Below are positions 28,003-36,316 of a stretch of DNA of 64,000 nucleotides, one piece after another. Location: contig NZ_JAKFZN010000002.1 of the NCBI RefSeq assembly GCF_021654165.1, positions 549,001-613,000 of the forward strand, read 5' to 3'. Source of the DNA: Nereida sp. MMG025 (GTDB taxonomy: Bacteria > Pseudomonadota > Alphaproteobacteria > Rhodobacterales > Rhodobacteraceae). Made by a program: the position numbers and the translations under genes. Below the pieces are notes generated by a model. That model saw nothing but the letters and a program-made list of their open reading frames with translations. It had not been told where the DNA came from and searched no databases. Position 1 is the first letter of the stretch. Every line of letters starts with the position of its first letter.

Positions 28003-28248
28003 ATGCATAAGCTGATTGCGATTTTGAATGTGGTTGCGTGGTCGGGGTTTTGGGCCTTTGGTTATCTGGCTTTGACTGCCGACGCCGCCGATAGCGCCCA
28101 TGTTACCACGGCGGTTATTCTGGCCGCGGCAGGCGGGGGCATCGGGCTTTGGGCCTACTTCAAGCTGATCCGCTTCACCGAGGCGACAGGCTATGCCAAA
28201 CCGCGCAATCGCGTGCGTAAAGTTCATTTGGAAGAGGAAGCCAGCTAA
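28003..28248 (+). CDS. small two-helix membrane protein within the ABC transporter operon
   Basis: An 81-aa protein beginning three bases after livH and sharing its last base with the start of livM. Two hydrophobic helices (about 4-24 and 36-55) are joined by a short acidic loop; the C-terminal 25 residues are basic and soluble (KPRNRVRKVHLEEEAS). It has no counterpart in classical Liv importers and I do not recognise a family. Tight spacing on both sides says it is translated with the permeases. An accessory or regulatory subunit of the importer is the natural inference. Confidence 0.75.
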   Translation: MHKLIAILNVVAWSGFWAFGYLALTADAADSAHVTTAVILAAAGGGIGLWAYFKLIRFTEATGYAKPRNRVRKVHLEEEAS

Positions 28249-29324
28249 TGTTTTACCGTGAAGCAGGTGACTTCAAGACGTCCTATGTGGACGACAGCCA
28301 GACCTTTCCCATCGCGTTTGACCGTTGGCGGTATTATGTGGTGCTGGCCTTTGCCTTTCTGGTCGTGCCGTTCATCATCAATGATTACTGGGCCAATGCG
28401 GTTGTGGTGCCATTCCTGATCTATGCGATTGCCGCGATCGGGCTGAACATCCTGACGGGCTATTGCGGACAGGTGAGCCTTGGCACGGGCGGTTTCATGG
28501 CTGTGGGCGCTTATGCCTGTTACAAGCTGATGACGGCCTTTCCTGATATCAGCATTGTCATTCACATCATTCTGGCAGGAGGCGTTACGGCGGCTGTCGG
28601 GGTGATGTTCGGCTTGCCGTCGCTCAGGATCAAAGGGTTCTATCTGGCCGTGGCGACTCTGGCTGCGCAGTTCTTTCTGATCTGGCTGTTTAACCGTGTG
28701 GGGTGGTTTTATAACTACTCGGCCTCGGGCCAGATCAACGCGCCCGAGCGCGAGGTGTTTGGCGTGCTGGTGACAGGACCCAACACCGCAGCCTGGGCAC
28801 AATATATGATCTGTCTGGTCTTTGTCGTGGCTTGTGCGGTGGTTGCGCGCAACCTGACGCGCGGCACCCAAGGGCGCAAATGGATGGCGATCCGTGATAT
28901 GGATATTGCCGCAGAGATCATCGGGGTGAACCCGCTGCGCGCCAAGCTGAGCGCCTTTGCCGTCTCGTCATTCTTTATCGGGATTTCGGGGGCTTTGTTC
29001 TTTGCCGTTTATCTTGGTGCTGTGGAAGTGGGCGAGGCCTTTGGCATCCAGAAGTCGTTTCTGGTGCTGTTCATGATCATCATCGGCGGGCTTGGCAGTA
29101 TCTTTGGCAGTTTTGCAGGGGCCGCCTTTTTGGTGATCCTGCCTGTTGTGCTCAAGATCGTCGGCGCGGATTGGCTTGGGTGGCCCACTGATCTGGTGGC
29201 GCATTTCAACCTTGTGATTGTGGGGGCTTTGATCATCTTCTTCTTGATCAAGGAACCGCATGGTCTGGCGCAGCTTTGGCGTCTGGCAAAAGAAAAACTG
29301 AGATTGTGGCCGTTCCCTTACTAG
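28248..29324 (+). CDS. livM: branched-chain-type ABC transporter permease LivM
   Basis: A 358-aa permease with about ten hydrophobic segments. The block IAAIGLNILTGYCGQVSLGTGGFMAVGAYA is the LivM signature, with GRKWMAIRDMDIAAEIIGVNPLRAKLSAFAVS as the cytoplasmic coupling loop, and GGLGSIFGSFAGAAFL near the end. The N-terminus has a hydrophilic stretch of about 25 residues before the first helix. It overlaps the small membrane-protein gene by one base. Confidence 0.95.
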   Translation: MFYREAGDFKTSYVDDSQTFPIAFDRWRYYVVLAFAFLVVPFIINDYWANAVVVPFLIYAIAAIGLNILTGYCGQVSLGTGGFMAVGAYACYKLMTAFPDISIVIHIILAGGVTAAVGVMFGLPSLRIKGFYLAVATLAAQFFLIWLFNRVGWFYNYSASGQINAPEREVFGVLVTGPNTAAWAQYMICLVFVVACAVVARNLTRGTQGRKWMAIRDMDIAAEIIGVNPLRAKLSAFAVSSFFIGISGALFFAVYLGAVEVGEAFGIQKSFLVLFMIIIGGLGSIFGSFAGAAFLVILPVVLKIVGADWLGWPTDLVAHFNLVIVGALIIFFLIKEPHGLAQLWRLAKEKLRLWPFPY

Positions 29325-29389
29325 GGGCGCCTCACGAATGATCGGGGCAAACCCCGGCATCAACTTCAACACTCTGGGAGGAGTAAACA

Positions 29390-30673
29390 ATGAAAAAACT
29401 AGCAACAATGGCCGTGGCAGCGGTAATGGCTGCAAGCCCTGTGATGGCGGACCTTGTGTTCCCATCGCTGTCGTATCGCACGGGGCCTTATGCGGCGGGT
29501 GGTATCCCGTTTGCCGATGGCTACGCCGATTATTTCACACTGCTGAACGAGCGTGATGGCGGCATTGGTGGCGTGATGACCCGCGTGATCGAATGTGAAA
29601 CCGGCTATAACACCGAGAAGGGTGTGGAATGCTACGAGTCGACCAAGGGCGAAGGCTCGCTGGTGTATCAACCGCTGTCGACGGGCATCACCTATCAGCT
29701 GATCCCGAAAACCGCGGCAGATGGCATCCCGCTTCACACCATGGGCTATGGCCGCACGTCGGCTGCGAACGGCAAGGTCTTTAACAACGTCTTTAACTAT
29801 CCTGCGAACTACTGGGATGGGGCGTCGATTGCTGTGAACCACCTGCTGGATGAAAACGGTGGCGACATCAGCGGCAAGAAAATCGCGCTGGTCTATCACA
29901 ACTCTGCCTACGGCAAAGAGCCGATCCGCACGCTCGAAGAGCTGTCGGGCAAGCACGGGTTCGAGCTGACGACGATTGCTGTGGACCACCCCGGTCAGGA
30001 GCAGAAATCGCAGTGGCTGCAAATCCGCCGCGAGCGTCCGGATTACGTTGTGATGTGGGGTTGGGGCGTGATGAACCAAGTGGCAATCCAAGAAGCCGCG
30101 AACATCCGTTTCCCGATGGAAAACTTCATCGGCAACTGGTGGGCCGGTTCGGAAAACGACGTGATGCCAGCGGGTGATGCGGCCAACGGTTATAAGGCCT
30201 TGGCGATGCACAACGTGGGCACAGATTTCCCGATCTTTGCAGACCTGCAAGAGCATGTGATCGACGCTGGCAAAGCGGCTGGCAACGGTGATCAGGTGGG
30301 CACAGTGCTGTATAACCGTGGGTTCTATGCCGCGATGCTGGCAGCCGAAGCTGTGAAAGAAGCGCAAGCGATCCACGGCGTGATGGACATCACACCTGCG
30401 ATGATGCGCGACGGCATGGAAGCTTTGAGCATGACCGAAGAGCGCATGGCGTCCTTGGGCATGGCGAATTTTGGGCCAGCTTTCAGCGTGTCATGTGAAA
30501 ACCACGGTGGTTCGGGCGAGGGCAAGGTGCAGCAGTGGGACGCAGCTGCAGGTCAGTGGAACACGATCACTGACTGGATTGCATCGGACCAAGAGGTCAT
30601 CCAGCCGCTCGTTATGGCGGATTCGATGGCCTATGCCGAAGAAAACAACGTTGCCATGTCCTGTGGTGGCTAA
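29390..30673 (+). CDS. ABC transporter periplasmic substrate-binding protein
   Basis: A 427-aa solute-binding protein of the LivJ/amide-binding family (type I fold), with a Sec signal peptide cleaved after about residue 20 (SPVMA). The motifs GGVMTRVIECETGYN and KKIALVYHNSAYGKEPI are typical of the subfamily found beside acyl-CoA ligases and aromatic-acid genes rather than of amino-acid binders. It is preceded by GGGAGGAG. A terminator-like hairpin follows at 30683-30710, as often seen after highly expressed binding-protein genes. Ligand unknown; a carboxylic acid is likely given the ligases on both sides. Confidence 0.92.
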   Translation: MKKLATMAVAAVMAASPVMADLVFPSLSYRTGPYAAGGIPFADGYADYFTLLNERDGGIGGVMTRVIECETGYNTEKGVECYESTKGEGSLVYQPLSTGITYQLIPKTAADGIPLHTMGYGRTSAANGKVFNNVFNYPANYWDGASIAVNHLLDENGGDISGKKIALVYHNSAYGKEPIRTLEELSGKHGFELTTIAVDHPGQEQKSQWLQIRRERPDYVVMWGWGVMNQVAIQEAANIRFPMENFIGNWWAGSENDVMPAGDAANGYKALAMHNVGTDFPIFADLQEHVIDAGKAAGNGDQVGTVLYNRGFYAAMLAAEAVKEAQAIHGVMDITPAMMRDGMEALSMTEERMASLGMANFGPAFSVSCENHGGSGEGKVQQWDAAAGQWNTITDWIASDQEVIQPLVMADSMAYAEENNVAMSCGG

Positions 30674-30682
30674 GTGAGCTTT

Positions 30683-30710
30683 GCGGCCCGCCCTGAAATG
30701 GGTGGGCCGC
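30683..30710 (+). terminator. intrinsic terminator or attenuator after the binding-protein gene
   Basis: An 11-bp G+C-rich stem (30683-30693 with 30700-30710, one G-T pair), loop TGAAAT, followed by ATATTTGTTT. It lies within the transport gene cluster and probably reduces transcription of the downstream livF and ligase genes relative to the binding protein. Confidence 0.75.
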
Positions 30711-30786
30711 ATATTTGTTTGACCATTTACCAAACTTACCTGCCCGTATTTTCGGGCGCGCACGGTAACCTTAACGGGGATTGAAG

Positions 30787-31617
30787 ATGCTGGATGATCA
30801 GGCCCAAGTGGATGTCGATACACTTTTGGAAGTGAACAATATCGAGGTGATCTACAATCATGTGATCCTCGTGCTGAAAGGCGTATCGCTGAAGGTGCCG
30901 AAAGGCGGGATCACCGCGCTTTTGGGGGGCAATGGCGCTGGCAAAACCACGACGCTGAAAGCGATTTCAAACCTGCTCCATTCCGAACGTGGTGAAGTCA
31001 CGAAAGGGTCGATCGCCTATCGTGGCGAGCGTGTGCAGGATATGTCGCCTGCCGATCTGGTGAACCGCGGTGTCATTCAGGTCATGGAAGGGCGCCATTG
31101 TTTTGAACACCTGACCATCGAGGAAAACCTGCTGACGGGGGCGTATACGCGCCGCGACGGGGGCAAGAAAATCGCCGATGATCTGGAACTGGTCTATAAC
31201 TACTTCCCGCGCCTCAAAGAGCGCCGCAAAAGTCAGGCGGGCTATACCTCGGGTGGGGAGCAACAGATGTGTGCCATTGGTCGCGCCCTGATGAGCCGCC
31301 CTGAAACCATTCTACTGGATGAGCCGTCGATGGGTCTGGCCCCGCAACTGGTGGAAGAGATTTTTGGCATCGTGAAATCGCTGAATGAAAACGAAGGCGT
31401 GTCGTTCCTGCTGGCCGAACAGAACACCAACGTCGCCCTGCGTTTTGCGCATTACGGCTACATTTTGGAAAGTGGTCGCGTGGTGATGGATGGCCCCGCC
31501 GCCGAGCTGCGCGAAAACCCTGATGTGAAGGAATTTTATCTGGGTGTATCCGAGGAAGGCCGCAAATCCTTCCGTGACGTGCGCAGTTATCGCCGCCGCA
31601 AAAGGTGGCTCTCGTGA
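30787..31617 (+). CDS. livF: branched-chain-type ABC transporter ATP-binding protein LivF
   Basis: A 276-aa ABC ATPase: Walker A GGNGAGKTT at about 48, signature TSGGEQQMCAIGRALM (about 155), Walker B ILLDEPSMGLAP at about 176, and the LivF ending GPAAELRENPDVKEFYLG. The C-terminus has an extra basic tail (SFRDVRSYRRRKRW). ATG 30787 is chosen, seven bases after GGGGA; TTG 30781 in the same frame is too close to that site. The stop overlaps the GTG start of the next ligase gene. Confidence 0.93.
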   Translation: MLDDQAQVDVDTLLEVNNIEVIYNHVILVLKGVSLKVPKGGITALLGGNGAGKTTTLKAISNLLHSERGEVTKGSIAYRGERVQDMSPADLVNRGVIQVMEGRHCFEHLTIEENLLTGAYTRRDGGKKIADDLELVYNYFPRLKERRKSQAGYTSGGEQQMCAIGRALMSRPETILLDEPSMGLAPQLVEEIFGIVKSLNENEGVSFLLAEQNTNVALRFAHYGYILESGRVVMDGPAAELRENPDVKEFYLGVSEEGRKSFRDVRSYRRRKRWLS

Positions 31618-32750
31618 GTTTTTTCGACGCGCTGGAAACGCGATCCCAAGATCAGCGCGAGGCAGATCAGTCCAAGGCGTTGGCTGGCTTGATCGACGGC
31701 GCACTGGCCGATCAACCCGTTTTGCGAAAGTCGGAGCTTGGAGATTTGCAGAAGGCCACGCCGCCATTTGGTGGATTGGTGAAAGGCAAGGTGGAGCATG
31801 TGTTTCAGTCGCCCGGGCCGCTTTATGAGCCTGGCCGCACGGGGGCTGATTGGTGGCGTTTTGGCCGCTTTTTGCATGCGGCGGGTGTTGGTGTAGAAGA
31901 TGTGGTGCACAACTGTTTCGGCTATCACCTGACCCCCGCTGGCATGATGTTTGAAAACGGTGCGCGCGCTGTGGGTGCTACCGTGTTGCCCGCGGGCACA
32001 GGACAGACAGAGCTTCAGGTGCAAGCGGCGGCACATCTGGGCAGTACGGCCTATGCAGGCACGCCTGACTATTTGCAGGTCATTTTGGATAAAGCGGATG
32101 AGATGGGTGTAACGCTCGGGTTTACCAAGGCTGCGGTTTCGGGCGGCGCGTTGTTTCCCGCGATGCGTCAGTCCTATGCCGATCGCGGCATCGCCTGTTT
32201 GCAATGCTACGCCACCGCGGATCTGGGCCACATCGCCTATGAGACCCCCGCGATGGAGGGGATGGTTCTGGACGAAGGCGTGATCGTTGAGATCGTGACG
32301 CCCGGCACGGGCGATGCCGTGCCAATGGGTGACGTCGGCGAGGTCGTCGTGACCGCCTTGAACCCTGACTATCCGTTGATCCGCTTTGCAACAGGCGACA
32401 TGAGCGCGTTTATGACGGGCGTGTCGCCTTGTGGACGCACAGGACCGCGCATCAAGGGCTGGATGGGCCGTGCCGATCAGACGACAAAGATCAAAGGTAT
32501 GTTTGTGCGCCCCGAACAGGTGGCCGCCTTGGTGGCCAAGGATGCCGCGATCTCGCGCGCGCGGGTGATTGCCACGCGTGAGGGCACGGCGGATGTGATG
32601 ACAGTGCGGATTGAGAGTTCTGACGGTGGCGCAGACTACAGCGGGCTGGTGCAGGAAACCCTGAAACTGCGCGGTGTGGTGGAGGTTGTCGCGCCGGGTA
32701 GCCTGCCAAAAGATGGTGTGCTGATCGAGGATCAGCGGACCTACGAGTAG
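31614..32750 (+). CDS. phenylacetate-CoA ligase family protein
   Basis: A 378-aa adenylate-forming protein of the PaaK family, somewhat short. The usual N-terminal P-loop (SSGTTG) is replaced by FQSPGPLYEPGRTG near residue 62, while the later motifs VGEVVVTALNPDYPLIRFATGD and GRADQTTKIKGMFVRPEQV are well kept. It probably activates an aromatic or other acid, but the altered P-loop makes activity uncertain. GTG 31614 overlaps the livF stop by four bases with AAAGG upstream, so it is part of the transporter operon. Confidence 0.88.
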   Translation: MSFFDALETRSQDQREADQSKALAGLIDGALADQPVLRKSELGDLQKATPPFGGLVKGKVEHVFQSPGPLYEPGRTGADWWRFGRFLHAAGVGVEDVVHNCFGYHLTPAGMMFENGARAVGATVLPAGTGQTELQVQAAAHLGSTAYAGTPDYLQVILDKADEMGVTLGFTKAAVSGGALFPAMRQSYADRGIACLQCYATADLGHIAYETPAMEGMVLDEGVIVEIVTPGTGDAVPMGDVGEVVVTALNPDYPLIRFATGDMSAFMTGVSPCGRTGPRIKGWMGRADQTTKIKGMFVRPEQVAALVAKDAAISRARVIATREGTADVMTVRIESSDGGADYSGLVQETLKLRGVVEVVAPGSLPKDGVLIEDQRTYE

Positions 32751-32753
32751 TCG

Positions 32754-33668
32754 TTGGCCAAAGCGGTTTTTATACAGAATCCGGTATCGATCTATGATGA
32801 TCGACCAGGAGAAGCGTATCATTTCCCCAAACGCTATTTAGGTATGGTTCGAGAGACCATCGGCGACTGGGTTGTACTTTATGAGAGTAAAAAGTCTGGT
32901 GGTGCGTTTGGATATGTGGGCGTGCAGAAAGTTCTTAGTGTTACCGCGGATCCAGTGAAAGCGGATCATTTTTTCGCATGGTATGACACCGCAAGTGCGT
33001 TGCAATTCGAGGATGTGGTTCCGCGCGGCGATGCCAACGGGATTGCTCATGAGGTTTCGTTAAGGCACTTTGAAACGGGCGTGCCCATTTCAGGCGGCAT
33101 TTCAGTTTCAGCCGTACGCCGACTAACCGAAAGCGAGTTTGCCAGTATTGTTAATTCAGGGCTTGAGGAGCGAACTGATGCTTATGCGTTGCCGCGAGAA
33201 GGGGTATTTGAAGATGCGCAGCAGCCATTCATTCCAAAAGAAGAAATTGTAAGAGAGAGTGTCCTTACAAACCGTAAAATCCGTGACCGGGCCTTTCGGG
33301 GGCGGATCTTACGCGCCTATCAGGGCCGTTGCGCAATAAGTGGCATGGATTTACGAAATGGTGGAGGCCGCGCCGAGGTTCAAGCGGCGCATATAAAAGC
33401 AGTCGAAGATGGTGGCCCAGATATTGTCCAGAATGGACTTGCTCTTTCGGGAACGCTCCATTGGATGTTTGATCGCGGTTTGATTGCCGTGGGTGATAAT
33501 CACGAAATTTTGGTATCTGATAATAAGGTTTCTCCAGATATTTCACGCCGTTTGATATCTTCGGATCGTAAGTTGCATCTGCCGGATAAAAGGAGTGACT
33601 GGCCACATCCTGCATATCTCAAACATCATCGTGAAACGCGTTTTGGTATGACCGACGCAGTAATCTAG
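32754..33668 (+). CDS. HNH endonuclease with N-terminal DNA/base-recognition-like domain
   Basis: A 304-aa protein. The C-terminal part holds an HNH_2-like nuclease: CAISG (first strand), AAHIKAVEDGGPDIVQNGLALSGTLHWMFDRGL with the catalytic His in AAHI, Asn in QNGLALS and a final His. The N-terminal 130 residues (VFIQNPVSIYDDRPGEAYHFPKRYLG) are typical of this group and resemble PUA/EVE-like modules; that comparison is inference. TTG 32754 starts the protein at the family's usual M-A-K-A-V-F. The coding sequence is A+T-richer than its neighbours (28 of 60 G/C in 32821-32880), suggesting recent transfer. No methylase is next to it. Confidence 0.85.
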   Translation: MAKAVFIQNPVSIYDDRPGEAYHFPKRYLGMVRETIGDWVVLYESKKSGGAFGYVGVQKVLSVTADPVKADHFFAWYDTASALQFEDVVPRGDANGIAHEVSLRHFETGVPISGGISVSAVRRLTESEFASIVNSGLEERTDAYALPREGVFEDAQQPFIPKEEIVRESVLTNRKIRDRAFRGRILRAYQGRCAISGMDLRNGGGRAEVQAAHIKAVEDGGPDIVQNGLALSGTLHWMFDRGLIAVGDNHEILVSDNKVSPDISRRLISSDRKLHLPDKRSDWPHPAYLKHHRETRFGMTDAVI

Positions 33669-33720
33669 CTGACGCAAATGTGTTTTGGCGTTTTGGGCTG
33701 GAGTGTGAAACATCGCCGTT

Positions 33721-34431
33721 ATGGAATTGTTTTTCGCATATCTTGCGGGGCTTTTGACGCTGATTAATCCCTGCGTGCTGCCCGTTTTGCCGATTGTGTT
33801 GGTATCTGCACTCAATGCGGACAAACGCGGGCCAATCGCCTTGGCTGCGGGGATGAGTCTTTCGTTTGTGGCTTTTGGCGTGTTGGTCACGGCGTTTGGT
33901 CGCCAGATTGGCCTGACGCAAGAGCTTTTGGCCGATATCGGCGCAGTCATGATGATTGGCTTTGGCTTGGTGCTGGTGATCCCGCAATTCAGCGCGCGGT
34001 TTGAAATGGCCACGGCCGGTATCGGTGCGCGTGCAGATGCAGGGATGGAGCACACAGGTGATGGGCTGCGCGGTCAGTTCATGGGCGGGCTTTTGTTGGG
34101 GGCCGTTTGGTCGCCTTGCATCGGTCCCACTTTGGGCGGTGCTATTGCCCTTGCCAGTCAGGGCCAGTCGCTTGGATGGGCCACAGCGATCATGGTTGCC
34201 TTTGCCGCGGGTGTGTCCACGTTAATCCTTGGGCTTGGCTTTGGCGCGCGCGAGGCGATTGGACGTCGTGCACAGGCCTTGCGCGGTTTGGCCCAACGCT
34301 CAAAACCGATTATGGGGGCGGTGTTTATGGCTGTCGGGGCCATGTTGCTTTTGCGCGTGCACCATTTGTTTGACGCTTGGGCGATCCAAGTGCTGCCCTA
34401 CTGGTTCCAAGACCTGTCTGTCATGTTCTAA
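33721..34431 (+). CDS. ccdA: CcdA-type cytochrome c biogenesis / thiol-disulfide transmembrane protein
   Basis: A 236-aa membrane protein with six helices and the two conserved cysteines, one in LINPCVLPVLP near residue 18 and one in WSPCIGPTLGG near residue 133. CcdA/DsbD-beta proteins carry electrons from cytoplasmic thioredoxin across the membrane. The next gene, 18 bases on, encodes a periplasmic thioredoxin, which is the expected receiver. Targets could be apocytochrome c or another periplasmic disulfide. Confidence 0.92.
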   Translation: MELFFAYLAGLLTLINPCVLPVLPIVLVSALNADKRGPIALAAGMSLSFVAFGVLVTAFGRQIGLTQELLADIGAVMMIGFGLVLVIPQFSARFEMATAGIGARADAGMEHTGDGLRGQFMGGLLLGAVWSPCIGPTLGGAIALASQGQSLGWATAIMVAFAAGVSTLILGLGFGAREAIGRRAQALRGLAQRSKPIMGAVFMAVGAMLLLRVHHLFDAWAIQVLPYWFQDLSVMF

Positions 34432-34449
34432 CCCCAAAGGAGATTTCCT

Positions 34450-34857
34450 ATGAACCGTCGTGCCTTTTTGACAACCACCGCTGCGGCGGCTTTGCTGCCG
34501 ACACTTGCGTGGGCCTTTACCGATTATACCGATGGCGCCATTGAAGCGGCCTTGGCCGAGGGTAAAACGGTATTCGTGGATTATTCGGCCACATGGTGTA
34601 GCACCTGTGCACGTCAGGGGCGGGTGATCACCCAGTTGCGCGAAGAAAATGCCGCCTATGATGAAAACCTTGTTTTCATCAAGGTCGATTGGGACACCTA
34701 CAAAAATGCGGCCGTGACGACATTCCGCGATATCCCGCGTCGTTCAACCCTGATCGTATTGAAGGGCGATCAGGAATTGGGGCGCATCGTGGCAGGGACG
34801 TCCGTGGCCCAGATCAAAGAGCTGATGGACACGGGGTTGAGTGCTGCGACCAGCTAA
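34450..34857 (+). CDS. periplasmic thioredoxin-like protein
   Basis: A 135-aa thioredoxin-fold protein with a signal peptide of about 22 residues that contains a twin-arginine-like start (N-R-R-A-F-L-T), so export by Tat is possible. The active site is WCSTC at about residues 51-55. The fold and the block VFIKVDWDTYKN resemble the C-terminal gamma domain of DsbD. Together with CcdA it makes a split DsbD-like system for reducing periplasmic disulfides. Its stop overlaps the end of the convergent Lrp gene by four bases. Confidence 0.9.
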   Translation: MNRRAFLTTTAAAALLPTLAWAFTDYTDGAIEAALAEGKTVFVDYSATWCSTCARQGRVITQLREENAAYDENLVFIKVDWDTYKNAAVTTFRDIPRRSTLIVLKGDQELGRIVAGTSVAQIKELMDTGLSAATS

Positions 34858-35276
34858 GCCTCGTCCAACAGCAGGCAGGTTTCCGAATTTGTCACGCCTT
34901 CGATCTCGCGCACGTCGCGCAGAATACGGTCGAAGGCGGGCAGGCTTTCGGCTTCGATATTTGCAACCAGATCCCATTTCCCGTTGGTCGAATAGACCGA
35001 CGTGATGGCGGGGATATCATGAAGGCGGCGGATGATTTTCCGGCCCATCGCGCCTTGAAGCGCAATGAGCATGACAGCCCGCACTGGCGGCGGCCCTGAT
35101 CCTTCACCCACTTCGATCGTATAACGCGCGATGATCCCGTCCCGTTCAAGCCGCTCCATCCGCTTTTGCACTGTGGTGCGCGTCAGATTTAATGTCGCGG
35201 CAAGGGTGGTCACAGAGGCGCGGGCATCTTGCTTTAGGGCGGTCAGAAGGCGGGTGTCTGTCTGATCTATTTGCAT
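34854..35276 (-). CDS. Lrp/AsnC family transcriptional regulator
   Basis: A 140-aa regulator with an N-terminal winged helix-turn-helix (ARASVTTLAATLNLTRTTVQKRMERLERDGII) and a C-terminal RAM ligand-binding domain. It is divergent from arginase and ornithine cyclodeaminase; the 118-base gap should hold its operator, so it most likely senses an amino acid of that pathway (arginine, ornithine or proline). An in-frame TTG at 35285 could add three residues; ATG 35276 is the more usual beginning (MQIDQTDTRLL). Confidence 0.92.
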   Translation of the reverse strand: MQIDQTDTRLLTALKQDARASVTTLAATLNLTRTTVQKRMERLERDGIIARYTIEVGEGSGPPPVRAVMLIALQGAMGRKIIRRLHDIPAITSVYSTNGKWDLVANIEAESLPAFDRILRDVREIEGVTNSETCLLLDEA

Positions 35277-35394
35277 AACGCTCAATCACTATGTCCAAAA
35301 TGCGCAGTATTTCACATGATTGCGCTGTTTTCGATCTGATTGAAAGAGAATTGAATGCGTATTCTGCCGATAACGTAAGCAATTCGGTAAGATC

Positions 35395-36315
35395 GTGAAA
35401 AACTGCATGTTAATTGGGGCGCCTGTGCAATCAGGCGCAGGGCGGCCCGGCTGCATCATGGGGCCAGACGCCTATCGCACGGCGGGGCTGGCGGAGATGC
35501 TTGGCTCTTTGGGTCATCAGGTTGAGGATCGTGGCAATGTTGCGCCGCGACAGGTTCAGGTTACGCATGGCAATGCGGCCATTCATCATCTGTCCGAAAC
35601 AGCAGGATGGGCCGCGGCGTTGACGCAGGCAGCCTATGACGCAGCTGCGCAATCGGACATGCCAATTTTTCTGGGCGGCGATCATTCTTTGTCGATCGGC
35701 ACTGTGGCAGGGGTTGCCAAACATGCGGCAGATCAATCGCAGCCACAATTTGTGTTGTGGCTTGATGCCCATCCCGATTTCCACACGCTTGAGAGCACAA
35801 CGAGCGGCAATCTGCATGGCACACCAGCGGCGTATTTTACCGGGCAAGCGGGGTTCGAGGCTTATCCCGACTTGCCTGCCACTGTTGCGCCTGAAAACCT
35901 GTGTATGCTTGGCATCCGTAGCGTCGATCCTGCCGAAAACGCAGCTTTGAATGATGCAGGTGTGGATGTGCATGACATGCGCGCCATTGATGAACATGGG
36001 ATTGCCACGCCCCTTCGCGCCTTTCTTGAGCGTGTGCGCGATGCCAACGGACGGCTGCATGTCAGCCTTGATGTCGACTTTCTAGATCCTGCGATTGCGC
36101 CTGCGGTTGGCACGACTGTGCCAGGCGGTGCCACCTTCCGCGAGGCGCATCTGGTGATGGAAATGCTGTGCGATAGCGATCTGGTGACATCGCTGGATCT
36201 GGTGGAGCTGAACCCCTTTCTTGATGTGCGCGGCCAGACCGCGCGGCTGATGGTCGACCTGACTGCCAGTTTGATGGGCCGCAAGGTTCTTGACCGACCA
36301 ACACGGAGTTTTTGA
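35395..36315 (+). CDS. rocF: arginase
   Basis: Arginase, 306 aa, hydrolyses arginine to ornithine and urea in the cytoplasm. The manganese sites are all visible: GGDHSLSIG (about 98), DAHPDFHT (about 124), SLDVDFLDPAIAP (about 223) and the late Glu in SLDLVELNPFLD. GTG 35395 opens the typical N-terminus (LIGAPVQSGAGRPGC). The next gene, ornithine cyclodeaminase, starts one base after the stop, so the two form a route from arginine to proline, probably under the divergent Lrp regulator. Confidence 0.95.
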   Translation: MKNCMLIGAPVQSGAGRPGCIMGPDAYRTAGLAEMLGSLGHQVEDRGNVAPRQVQVTHGNAAIHHLSETAGWAAALTQAAYDAAAQSDMPIFLGGDHSLSIGTVAGVAKHAADQSQPQFVLWLDAHPDFHTLESTTSGNLHGTPAAYFTGQAGFEAYPDLPATVAPENLCMLGIRSVDPAENAALNDAGVDVHDMRAIDEHGIATPLRAFLERVRDANGRLHVSLDVDFLDPAIAPAVGTTVPGGATFREAHLVMEMLCDSDLVTSLDLVELNPFLDVRGQTARLMVDLTASLMGRKVLDRPTRSF

Positions 36316-36316
36316 G

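Noticed and set aside
31587-32822. A 411-codon minus-strand open frame.
   Set aside because: It lies opposite the PaaK-family ligase and has no recognisable domain or ribosome-binding site.
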